In this document: piece by piece, positions 1 to 8,670 of the stretch
How positions within the stretch are numbered: the stretch's first letter is position 1
Layout of the letters: each line of letters begins with the position of its first letter
Assembly (NCBI RefSeq): GCF_005116445.1
Contig: NZ_SWBQ01000001.1
Span: forward strand, 62,001 to 126,000
Length of the DNA stretch: 64,000 bases
Direction of reading: 5' to 3'
From: Pedobacter frigoris
Lineage (GTDB): Bacteria; Bacteroidota; Bacteroidia; Sphingobacteriales; Sphingobacteriaceae
Notes under the pieces: generated by a model
What the model saw: the letters and a program-made list of their open reading frames with translations, nothing else
Told to the model about the DNA's origin: nothing
Databases searched by the model: none
Made by a program: the position numbers and the translations under genes

Positions 1-1805
<1,805 letters not shown>

Positions 1806-2720
1806 ATGAAAACCATATTAGTAACAGGAAGTAATGGTCTTTTAGGCCAGAAGATCACAGAAAGACTGCTGGATACGAAGCAATTTAAACTGGTTGCGAC
1901 AGCCAAGGGTGCCAACAGATTTCCGGTTAAGGAAGGATATATTTATGCGGAGATGGATATTCTTGATCCTGAAAATGTAAAGCAGGTGGTGGAAAAATAC
2001 CAGCCTGATGCCATTATTCATACTGCAGCCATGACCAATGTAGATACCTGTGAAGATCAGCAGGAATTAGCCCATGCATTAAATGTTGGGGCAGTTCAGA
2101 CATTAATTAATATAGCAGAGATACATAATATACAATTGGTTCATTTATCTACTGATTTCATATTTGATGGTGCAAATGGGCCTTATGATGAACTTGCAGC
2201 ACCAAATCCTCTGAGTTATTATGGTAAAACAAAGCTCGAAGCAGAGGAAGTACTTAAAAATTCCAGTTGTAAGTGGGCCATTCTCCGTACTATTATAGTA
2301 TATGGAATTGTAAGCGACATGAGCCGGAGCAATATCGTGCTTTGGGCAAAAGGTGCCTTAGAAAAAGGCTCACCAATTAATGTAGTAAATGACCAGTGGC
2401 GCATGCCCACACTTGCAGAGGATCTGGCCGATTGCTGCCTGCTTGCCATTCAAAAAGATGCGCATGGTGTATATAATGCCTCAGGTAAAGACATGATGAG
2501 TATTTCAGAGTTGGTAGGTAAAGTAGCTGACTACTGGCACCTGGATAAAGGCCTGATTAATGAGATCAGTGCAGAGACCTTAAACCAAACTGCTAAAAGA
2601 CCGGTAAGAACGGGTTTTATATTAGATAAAACCATAAATGAACTTGGTTACAATCCCCATAGCTTTGAGGAGGGATTGGCTATCCTGGATCATCAATTAA
2701 AGCAGCATTCTCAAAAGTAA
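1806..2720 (+). CDS. RmlD-like NAD(P)-dependent sugar-nucleotide reductase (SDR)
   Basis: An extended short-chain dehydrogenase of 304 residues. The N-terminus carries the Rossmann glycine motif TGSNGLLGQ (residues 7-15). A conserved acidic step (YAEMDILDPENV) and the HTAAMTNVDTCE segment are typical of dTDP-4-dehydrorhamnose reductases. The catalytic YGKTK (Y-x-x-x-K) follows PLSY. Length fits RmlD (about 290-300). There are no neighbouring rmlA, rmlB or rmlC genes, so the substrate need not be dTDP-4-keto-rhamnose. Lone RmlD-like proteins of this kind are common in Bacteroidota, and the family assignment is firmer than the exact reaction. It is a cytosolic enzyme with no signal peptide and appears to be a single-gene unit, ending before a hairpin-rich gap. 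Confidence 0.85.
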   Translation: MKTILVTGSNGLLGQKITERLLDTKQFKLVATAKGANRFPVKEGYIYAEMDILDPENVKQVVEKYQPDAIIHTAAMTNVDTCEDQQELAHALNVGAVQTLINIAEIHNIQLVHLSTDFIFDGANGPYDELAAPNPLSYYGKTKLEAEEVLKNSSCKWAILRTIIVYGIVSDMSRSNIVLWAKGALEKGSPINVVNDQWRMPTLAEDLADCCLLAIQKDAHGVYNASGKDMMSISELVGKVADYWHLDKGLINEISAETLNQTAKRPVRTGFILDKTINELGYNPHSFEEGLAILDHQLKQHSQK

Positions 2721-2780
2721 CTGACAGCGCCGATATTGGTAGTCAGCAATGCCACACTGACCGTATTTCTTTGGCACTGC

Positions 2781-2876
2781 TACCCCACGTTTTTTTTAAG
2801 AAAAGGTGGGGTAGAGGTGGCCTAGGGGTGGGGTAGACCTACGGTTAATATAACGAGGGGCCGAGGCTAAGTCTAC
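2781..2876. repeat. Hairpin-rich intergenic segment with GGTGGGGTAGA repeats
   Basis: In the 288-base gap after the RmlD-like gene, taccccac at 2781-2788 pairs perfectly with gtggggta at 2806-2813 around a T/A-rich loop. The motif ggtggggtaga then recurs about 21 bases later, and gtagac (2833-2838) can pair with gtctac (2871-2876). No T-run follows the first stem directly, so it is not a classic terminator on either strand. It may be a remnant of an interspersed repeat or a weak transcription end. Confidence 0.45.
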
Positions 2877-2966
2877 AACTGAAATGTGAAGTTTTTTGAT
2901 AGGTGTTTAACTATTAATTCGCTAATATAATATGATTTTTGCAAGAAATTAAACATGCATTTTGTT

Positions 2967-2974
2967 TAAGTTTG
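2967..2974 (+). promoter_or_regulatory. Candidate -7 promoter box for the peroxiredoxin gene
   Basis: TAAGTTTG matches the Bacteroidota -7 consensus TAnnTTTG, 34 bases upstream of the peroxiredoxin ATG. A TTTG lies 25 bases further upstream (2938-2941), slightly farther than the usual spacing for a -33 element. Confidence 0.4.
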
Positions 2975-3008
2975 GAATTAAAATAATCTTACAAAAAAAG
3001 AATTAAAT

Positions 3009-3473
3009 ATGGCATTACAAATTGGTGATCAGGCCCCAGATTTTACACTGTTCAGTTCAGAGTTGAAAGAAGTATCACTTTCAGACTATAAAGGCAGAAA
3101 ATTAGTAGTACACTTTTTCCCTATGGCATTTACCGGCGTTTGTACCGCTCAGTTATGTACAATGAGAGATAGCTTTGGCTATTATGAAGGAATGAATGCT
3201 GATGTGGTAGGTATTTCTGTAGATTCTCCATTCACTCTGGCGAAATTCAAAGAAGACCAGGCCTATCAGTTTCCATTATTTTCAGATTTTAACAAAGAAA
3301 CATCAAAAGCATATGGCGCATTTTATGAAGATTTTGTGTTCAATTTAAAAGGAGTATCAAAAAGAGCTGCTTTTGTGATCGATGAAGAAGGAAAAATTAT
3401 TCATGCAGAAATATTGGAAGATGCAGGTAACATGCCTGATTTTGATGCGATTAAGAAGTCAATAGAGGCATAA
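3009..3473 (+). CDS. Peroxiredoxin of the BCP/PrxQ type
   Basis: A 154-residue thiol peroxidase that reduces hydrogen peroxide and organic hydroperoxides in the cytosol. The thioredoxin-fold AhpC/TSA core begins at DQAPDFTL. The active-site segment FFPMAFTGVC places the peroxidatic cysteine at C45, in the P-x-x-x-T-x-x-C pattern. A second cysteine at C50 (C-x4-C, VCTAQLC) is where Escherichia coli BCP has its resolving cysteine, so an intramolecular disulfide recycled by thioredoxin is likely. The segment VVGISVDSPFTLAKFKE is the usual family core. There is no signal peptide. It is monocistronic, with its own -7 box upstream and tRNA-Arg downstream. Confidence 0.92.
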   Translation: MALQIGDQAPDFTLFSSELKEVSLSDYKGRKLVVHFFPMAFTGVCTAQLCTMRDSFGYYEGMNADVVGISVDSPFTLAKFKEDQAYQFPLFSDFNKETSKAYGAFYEDFVFNLKGVSKRAAFVIDEEGKIIHAEILEDAGNMPDFDAIKKSIEA

Positions 3474-3518
3474 TGGAGCTTTTGTAAAAGTAATGCCTGG
3501 AATAATTTGATAAAAATA

Positions 3519-3549
3519 TTGTTATTTTGAATTTCAAGCATTACTTTTG
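3519..3549 (+). promoter_or_regulatory. Candidate promoter of tRNA-Arg
   Basis: TACTTTTG at 3542-3549 fits the Bacteroidota -7 consensus TAnnTTTG, and a TTG at 3519-3521 lies 20 bases upstream, a usual -33 spacing. The predicted start site would be about 28 bases before the tRNA 5' end. Confidence 0.5.
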
Positions 3550-3583
3550 CAATCCGTTAACGAAACGGGAACATAATAAAAAT

Positions 3584-3657
3584 GCATTTGTAGCTCAATT
3601 GGATAGAGCATCTCACTACGGATGAGAAGGTTTGGGGTTCGAATCCCTACAAGTGCA
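3584..3657 (+). tRNA. tRNA-Arg (anticodon ACG)
   Basis: The 74 bases fold into a full cloverleaf. Acceptor arm GCATTTG pairs with CAAGTGC, with one T-G pair. The D arm is GCTC/GAGC. The anticodon stem TCTCA/TGAGA holds the loop CTACGGA, giving anticodon ACG, which after A34 deamination to inosine reads CGU, CGC and CGA. The T arm GGGTTCGAATCCC is canonical. The discriminator is A and CCA is not encoded. A terminator follows immediately, so the gene is a single transcription unit. Confidence 0.96.
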
Positions 3658-3661
3658 CTTG

Positions 3662-3694
3662 AAGGGATGATTTTAAAATCATCCCTTTTTTTGT
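3662..3694 (+). terminator. Rho-independent terminator after tRNA-Arg
   Basis: A perfect 13-bp inverted repeat, aagggatgatttt/aaaatcatccctt at 3662-3687, is followed directly by a run of T residues on the plus strand. It lies four bases after the tRNA. Confidence 0.9.
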
Positions 3695-4055
3695 TTGTAA
3701 TCATGACTTTTAATTATCTCATTTTCAAATAATTAATCGATAGTCTAATCATCATGGTAGGTGTTCGATAAATGCCATTTTAAAAGTAAAGGTTCGAGTC
3801 GAACATCAAATCAATGAATTCTCGTTTTTCTAAGGTGTCAAATTTCGTGAATCACGATCTTATCCTATATTGTTAGGTCATAATAAGCAGTAAAACTACT
3901 CAGTTTTATAAGTATGTAAATACAAGAAATCTGCGACAAATTATAAGCAACTTATATGCTTTATAAAATATTTTTGATACTTTAGGATAACAAATAACGA
4001 TGCTAGACCTATATTTAAGATGCTCTATAAAAACAAACACAATAGATAACGCACT
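3695..4055. other. AT-rich gap downstream of tRNA-Arg, no gene seen
   Basis: About 360 bases with no supportable reading frame. A short dyad (gttcga...tcgaac near 3793) resembles a T-loop but has no surrounding tRNA. I looked for a copy of the tRNA 3' end that would mark an integrated element and saw none. Confidence 0.5.
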
Positions 4056-4343
4056 ATGAAAACACCACGATTTCTATTCTTTTCATTGATAATTATTCCG
4101 ATTGTTGGCTGTAATGTTAATTTAAGACAGACTAATAAGTCGAAAAAAGTTACACTTACAACCACTAGTGTAAATTCGGACTCCATTTTGTATACAGCTA
4201 TTACAACAGACAAGGACCCAGAGGTTAGGAAAATTGCAATTAGCAAAATGTCCTTTGAGCTAAGTCTCACTGAAATTGCCAAAACAGACAAAGACCCAGA
4301 GGTAAGAAAATTAGCGTCTGAAAGACTAAGTCAATTGGATTAG
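4056..4343 (+). CDS. Small lipoprotein with two HEAT-like repeats
   Basis: A 95-residue protein with a short hydrophobic signal sequence (FLFFSLIIIPIVGC), where the last four residues form a lipobox with lipidation at C19. The mature part holds two copies of a repeat that begins TDKDPEVRK, spaced 26 residues apart. The DNA of the two copies is also nearly the same, a 78-base period starting near 4206 and 4284, which suggests a recent duplication. DPEVRKxA is typical of HEAT-like helical repeats. It is probably an envelope lipoprotein used for binding, but the partner is unknown. It stands alone downstream of tRNA-Arg and I cannot name a family beyond the HEAT-like repeat. Confidence 0.7.
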   Translation: MKTPRFLFFSLIIIPIVGCNVNLRQTNKSKKVTLTTTSVNSDSILYTAITTDKDPEVRKIAISKMSFELSLTEIAKTDKDPEVRKLASERLSQLD

Positions 4344-4428
4344 AAATTTCATAGCCACTTACGTCCCGTTTATCTGGTAGACAAGCGCGGAAGGCATCTT
4401 AGCAAAATAAACGTTATAAAAAGCAACT

Positions 4429-4797
4429 ATGGAGCGCGAAATCTTAAAGTTAGAAGAACAAATTGTTGCTGCTATCTTAAGCAGCGATGTTGAAGTATTA
4501 GATCAGTTGCTTCACGATCAGCTGGTATTTGTCAACCACCTCGGCATGGCGCTTTCCAAAGAGCAGGATCTGACCCCACACATTACCGGGGATTTAAAAA
4601 TTGCCGGTTTAGTGGCCTCAGACCATCAGTTGCAAGTGTTCGGAGATACCTGCGTGGTCGTGGTCACCAAGGATATCAAAGGAAGTTATCTGAACCAGCC
4701 ATTTGAGAACAAGCTAAAATTCACCAGGATCTGGAAGTTATTTAACGGGAATTGGAAAGTCATAGCAGCAAGCAGTGTGCCGCTGCATGTAGCTTAA
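4429..4797 (+). CDS. NTF2-like (SnoaL/DUF4440) protein
   Basis: A 122-residue cytosolic protein of the nuclear transport factor 2 superfamily. It opens with a long helix (EILKLEEQIVAAILSSDVEVLDQLL) and the characteristic LVFVNHLG strand, and ends with FTRIWKLFNGNWKVIAAS, the typical DUF4440 C-terminal strand pair in which a tryptophan-lysine-valine-isoleucine run closes the cone-shaped fold. Such proteins bind small hydrophobic ligands or act as isomerases or lyases, and no catalytic residue can be assigned here. The start is the ATG preceded by an A-rich stretch. Confidence 0.75.
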   Translation: MEREILKLEEQIVAAILSSDVEVLDQLLHDQLVFVNHLGMALSKEQDLTPHITGDLKIAGLVASDHQLQVFGDTCVVVVTKDIKGSYLNQPFENKLKFTRIWKLFNGNWKVIAASSVPLHVA

Positions 4798-4891
4798 AAA
4801 CTTGTTAGAAGTTACCTACTAGAGATAAAAGTGATTTTAACTGAAAAACCGTATTCTTCTTCATACATTTACTGATAATAAATTGGTGGTT

Positions 4892-5248
4892 ATGAAGAAA
4901 AAAGTTGTTCTTATTCAGGATGATGAAGATATCCTGAATATTATGGATGAGGTTTTGAAGGAAGAAGGTTTTGATGTCACTGGGTCTCTGACAATTGATC
5001 CTATCGAAAAAATTGATGAGATTGAACCCGATGTGGTTATTGTAGATGATCACATCAAGGGAAAAAAGAAAGGATCTGCCGTCATTAAAGAATTAAAATC
5101 TGATCCTGAAACGCAGGACGTATCGGCCGTTCTGACCTCTACATCTGCCGACTTGCCTGAAAAGGCCAAAGCATGTAAAGCTGATGACTATATTGAAAAA
5201 CCATTTGATATCGACCACCTGATAGAAGTGGTTAAGAAAAACGCTTAA
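4892..5248 (+). CDS. Stand-alone response regulator receiver domain
   Basis: A 118-residue CheY-like receiver without an output domain. The acidic pocket is D10/D11 (IQDDED), the likely phosphoacceptor is D52 in VVIVDDHI, a switch threonine or serine lies in AVLTSTSAD, and the conserved lysine is in IEKPFD. I chose the ATG at 4892 over an in-frame TTG nine bases upstream because MKKKVVLIQDDED is the usual receiver N-terminus. No histidine kinase lies nearby, so it probably receives phosphate from an orphan or hybrid kinase elsewhere. Its stop overlaps the last bases of the convergent DUF4419 gene. Confidence 0.85.
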   Translation: MKKKVVLIQDDEDILNIMDEVLKEEGFDVTGSLTIDPIEKIDEIEPDVVIVDDHIKGKKKGSAVIKELKSDPETQDVSAVLTSTSADLPEKAKACKADDYIEKPFDIDHLIEVVKKNA

Positions 5249-6420
5249 TTTCTATTAATGGCCCAGCCAATTTCAGGCTTTATATTAAACGATTTTTGAT
5301 CTTGTTTAACACCCATAAAGCCAGCCCAAAGTTCCATGTTGAAAGACTTCACTACATTTCCTTTCGTGTCTGCAACTTCCACAATAAAAGGTACATTAGT
5401 CAATTCTTTAGGTAAGCTATTTAGGCTTGTAATCTCTTTGAACTCCGACCTTCTTAAATATAGAGTCCTGTTTTTAGAAGATGCGGCTACGTCAAAAAAA
5501 TCCTGAATCTCTGCAGGCCCCCCCTTACTGGCAGTTACTTTATTATTCACTGGTGGAGTGCTGCTTTGCAGATAGGGGTAAAATTTTAGCAGCCAGCCAT
5601 CGATGCCATCATATGAGCCATAGATTCCAAGCTTATGGTATTTGACCATATTCATCCAGAATTGCTTATCAAGCTTTCCTTTCTTTGTATCGATGATCTT
5701 CTGAATAACAGGCTTCAATTCCGATGTCCACCATTGCAGGTCATACTTAGCCAGATAGTCCAGACGCTTGAGGATTTTTTCCCAATCCTTAACACTACCT
5801 TCCACCGTTACTTCAGAAATCCCGCACCCCATAAAGACAACTTTGTAATTGAAAAATTCCTTCATTGACTCCATGAGCGTAATTTGACTTGCTATCCGTA
5901 CAGTTGGCGTTGTCGTGGTAAAATCGGCTGATAAGTTATCTGCCAGTTCTTTCCCTGTAAATCCTGCGATTTGCTCCGCAAATTCAGGAAACAATGTTTC
6001 CCATGGGAAATCAGTCATATTATCCAGTTTACTCAGGTCCCGCTTCACAGTTAAAGTCTTTTTTCCTTCAAAACTGACCAATTGCGATCTGACTTTTTCA
6101 GGGTCAGCATTCACATGATTGGCAAATCCCTGGCAAATCAATAACCAGGCAATATCCGGACTGATGGTCAGGGGATAATGGCTTTGATAGGCTCTCAAAT
6201 AACCGGTAATGACTGGATGTGTACCGAGATCTACCAAATCATCATTAACGGACAACTTGATGAAATTCTTGTCAATATTGCGAAACAAGCCATCAGGACT
6301 GACCGTCGGTAACAATTTCTCGGGTTTAGTTAATGTTTCGATTTGATAAGTTTCCGATTGAGCCTGTACTTTACCCGATGCGAAGAAAAGGAAAAGCATT
6401 ATACTGTAGTACCTGTTCAT
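5245..6420 (-). CDS. DUF4419 family secreted protein
   Basis: A 391-residue protein with an N-terminal signal peptide (YYSIMLFLFFASGKVQAQ, cleavage probably after the second alanine of VQAQ). The body matches DUF4419: the segments ISPDIAWLLICQGFANHVN, VVFMGCGISEVTVEGS and DWEKILKRL are family hallmarks. The molecular function of DUF4419 is not known. The signal peptide suggests the periplasm or outside. It is transcribed convergently with the receiver gene, with a four-base overlap of coding ends, and divergently from locus A. Confidence 0.8.
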   Translation of the reverse strand: MNRYYSIMLFLFFASGKVQAQSETYQIETLTKPEKLLPTVSPDGLFRNIDKNFIKLSVNDDLVDLGTHPVITGYLRAYQSHYPLTISPDIAWLLICQGFANHVNADPEKVRSQLVSFEGKKTLTVKRDLSKLDNMTDFPWETLFPEFAEQIAGFTGKELADNLSADFTTTTPTVRIASQITLMESMKEFFNYKVVFMGCGISEVTVEGSVKDWEKILKRLDYLAKYDLQWWTSELKPVIQKIIDTKKGKLDKQFWMNMVKYHKLGIYGSYDGIDGWLLKFYPYLQSSTPPVNNKVTASKGGPAEIQDFFDVAASSKNRTLYLRRSEFKEITSLNSLPKELTNVPFIVEVADTKGNVVKSFNMELWAGFMGVKQDQKSFNIKPEIGWAINRN

Positions 6421-6645
6421 GGAGAATATGTGATTAAGCGTTAATGATGTTTAAATATAAGAATATTTATATCTTTAATTCCATCAGCAAATGATAATCC
6501 ACACGCTATCCTCCTTATTTGAACCTAATTTATAATAGAGTATCTAAACGAAATCGCTGATATAGTAACGTATACTTAATGTTGACTATAGCCAAATATT
6601 AACTATAATTGCGAATATTTGTAAATTAAATAAGCAGAGCATCAG

Positions 6646-7224
6646 ATGGCAGACTATGGTGAATACAGTGATTCTGAACTGGTTGGATTATTTCGGTCAG
6701 GGGACGATGCTGCATTTAAAGAGATCTATATCAGGTATGACAAGCTTCTTTTTCTGTACGCTTTTAATAAACTACGTAATGAGGATGAGGCCAAAGATGT
6801 AGTTCAGGATATCTTTCTCTGGTTATTGAAGAACAAGCAGTCGCTAGTGCTGAAAACTACGCTCTCAGGTTATTTGTACAAATCAACCTTGAACAAAATC
6901 TTTGATATATTCCGGCACAGGGACATCGTACAGAAATATGTAGATGCCGGTGAGTATTATATCGAGGTTGATAATGAAGATACAGATTATTTAATTCGGG
7001 AGAAAGACATTGCGCGTCTCATTGATCAGGAGATTTCAGCTATGCCCCCAAGAATGAAGGAGATTTATGAGTTGAAGCGTAAACACTATCTAAGTACAAA
7101 GCAAATAGCCGTTCAACTTGATATTTCTGAAAATACGGTTTCCAATCAACTTAAAAAAGCTTCCAGGCTTCTGAAAACCAGACTTGGACTTGTTGTTTAT
7201 GTGTTGTACATCATGAATACTTAG
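6646..7224 (+). CDS. ECF RNA polymerase sigma factor, locus A
   Basis: A 192-residue sigma-70 family factor of the Bacteroidota ECF group tied to SusC loci. Region 2 runs from about residue 20 to 85 (DAAFKEIYIRYDKLLFLYAF, then DEAKDVVQDIFLWL) for core and -10 binding. Region 4 has MPPRMKEIYELKRKHYLSTKQIA and the helix-turn-helix DISENTVSNQLKKASRLL. The hydrophobic C-terminus (LVVYVLYIMNT) is typical of this group. It starts ADYGEYSDSELV, close to the paralogues at 58.9 and 59.2 kb. The FecR-type anti-sigma gene follows, so it probably directs transcription of the SusC/D operon when that anti-sigma is signalled. Confidence 0.93.
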   Translation: MADYGEYSDSELVGLFRSGDDAAFKEIYIRYDKLLFLYAFNKLRNEDEAKDVVQDIFLWLLKNKQSLVLKTTLSGYLYKSTLNKIFDIFRHRDIVQKYVDAGEYYIEVDNEDTDYLIREKDIARLIDQEISAMPPRMKEIYELKRKHYLSTKQIAVQLDISENTVSNQLKKASRLLKTRLGLVVYVLYIMNT

Positions 7225-7367
7225 TTTTTCTGTTAATTATTCTCTTTGATTATCAGTTTGTTAGATTTTTTTCTGGAGTTCTTACGACATTTTTTTTAAC
7301 AGCAATAGCCAATTTGTATTTCACAAACGCCTTTACATATATATATCGGGAAAATAACGATACGGAT

Positions 7368-8540
7368 ATGAAAAGTGAAAACATCAAAACGGTTCTGAAT
7401 AAGATCAGTTCGGGAAAGTTCAATTCCCAGGAGGAAAAGATCGCCAAGTACTGGATTCAGCAGTTGAATCAAAAAAAAGAATCCGGATATTCAGACGAAG
7501 GCCTCGAACGCGTGAGTCAGGAAATGTGGTCAGTAATCGAGAAAGAAAAACAGAATCAAACAGGAAGAATTTTAAGACTACGACTCCGTATTGCGGTCGC
7601 TGCGGCAGTTGCCGCCATTATTTTTGGCGCCGGAATGTTTTATTTTTCCCATGATGCAAAAAAGAACAACGTTAAGGACAGTTATGTCAATGATATTAAT
7701 CCGGGAAGAATTGGTGCAACATTAACCCTGGCCGATGGTAAAAAGATCATCTTATCTGATGCCACAAATGGTGAGCTCGCAAAAGAGGCAGGAGTCAGTA
7801 TTACAAAAACTGCGGATGGTCAGATTGTTTATAGCATCACCAATTCAGAGGGAGTTGAAAGCGGAAAAACCAATAGCCTTTCTACAGCAGCGGGCGAAAC
7901 TTATATTTTAACCTTACCGGATAAAACGAAGGTTTGGCTGAATGCCGCTTCGTCAATTAAGTATCCGGCAAATTTTGCCGCACTGAAGGAACGTAGGATA
8001 CAATTGACGGGTGAGGCCTATTTTGAAGTAGCCAAACTTCTCTCTTCCCCTGAAAAAACAGGTAGTAAAAAAATCCCCTTTATTGTAGAAACCATTGGAC
8101 AGAAGGTAGAAGTACTCGGTACACATTTCAATATCAGCAGTTATTCTGATGAGGAAACAAAAACTACGTTATTGGAAGGTAGTGTGAGGGTACTGGCATC
8201 GGGAGCAGATGCGAAGGATTTAAATGATGTAGTCCTGAAACCAAAACAACAAGCCATACTAACAGGCAAGGCATTGCAAATCAAAGCTGTAGAACCGAAT
8301 GATGTAATTGCATGGAAAAATGGAAAGTTTGTTTTCGAGCGTGAGCCGATTGCAAAAGTAATGCAAACAATTTCCAGGTGGTATAATGTAAAAATTGTTT
8401 ACCCAGGCGAAATTCCTGACATGACTTTTACAGGATCCATTAGTCGCAATGATGACATTTCATCTATACTAAATAAAATAGAATTTACGGAAGCCATTCA
8501 CTTTAAGATCGAAGAAAGGAGGATTATTGTTATGCAATAG
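7368..8540 (+). CDS. FecR-type anti-sigma factor, locus A
   Basis: A 390-residue single-pass membrane protein. A cytosolic N-terminal part binds sigma, a membrane helix lies at about residues 77-96 (RIAVAAAVAAIIFGAGMFYF), then come the periplasmic FecR domain (GETYILTLPDKTKVWLNAAS through VEVLGTHFNISSY) and a C-terminal DUF4974 domain ending in FKIEERRIIVMQ. The ATG at 7368 gives an N-terminus matching the paralogues, and an in-frame TTG 54 bases upstream is less likely. Between the FecR domain and the VVLKPKQQ segment it carries about ten extra residues (LASGADAKDL) that resemble the repeat-encoded insert in the fecR of locus D. It senses the STN domain of the SusC receptor downstream. Confidence 0.92.
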   Translation: MKSENIKTVLNKISSGKFNSQEEKIAKYWIQQLNQKKESGYSDEGLERVSQEMWSVIEKEKQNQTGRILRLRLRIAVAAAVAAIIFGAGMFYFSHDAKKNNVKDSYVNDINPGRIGATLTLADGKKIILSDATNGELAKEAGVSITKTADGQIVYSITNSEGVESGKTNSLSTAAGETYILTLPDKTKVWLNAASSIKYPANFAALKERRIQLTGEAYFEVAKLLSSPEKTGSKKIPFIVETIGQKVEVLGTHFNISSYSDEETKTTLLEGSVRVLASGADAKDLNDVVLKPKQQAILTGKALQIKAVEPNDVIAWKNGKFVFEREPIAKVMQTISRWYNVKIVYPGEIPDMTFTGSISRNDDISSILNKIEFTEAIHFKIEERRIIVMQ

Positions 8541-8567
8541 AAATATACCCGTGGCATCCGGATAAAT

Positions 8568-8656
8568 AAAAAACGGGAGTACTTCGAACTACCCCCGCTT
8601 ATAAAAATATCTGGCTGCATAATTATCCTTGGCAGAATCAATTAAACAATAAACCA
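8568..8656 (-). ncRNA. Candidate cis-antisense RNA over the susC leader, locus A
   Basis: On the minus strand a hairpin (CGGGGGTA / TACTCCCG, at 8597-8590 and 8581-8574) is followed by six T residues at 8573-8568, a classic terminator directed away from susC. Its one unusual pair is G-U in this RNA but A-C in the sense RNA. A minus-strand TAATTTTA box at 8663-8670, one base from the susC ATG, would start an RNA of about 89 nt. The ends are inferred. The same arrangement occurs at the three other susC genes. Confidence 0.5.
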
Positions 8657-8670
8657 AACACGTAAAATTA

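Noticed and set aside
3584..4428. Genomic island integrated at tRNA-Arg
   Set aside because: No repeat of the tRNA 3' end, no integrase and only one small lipoprotein follow.
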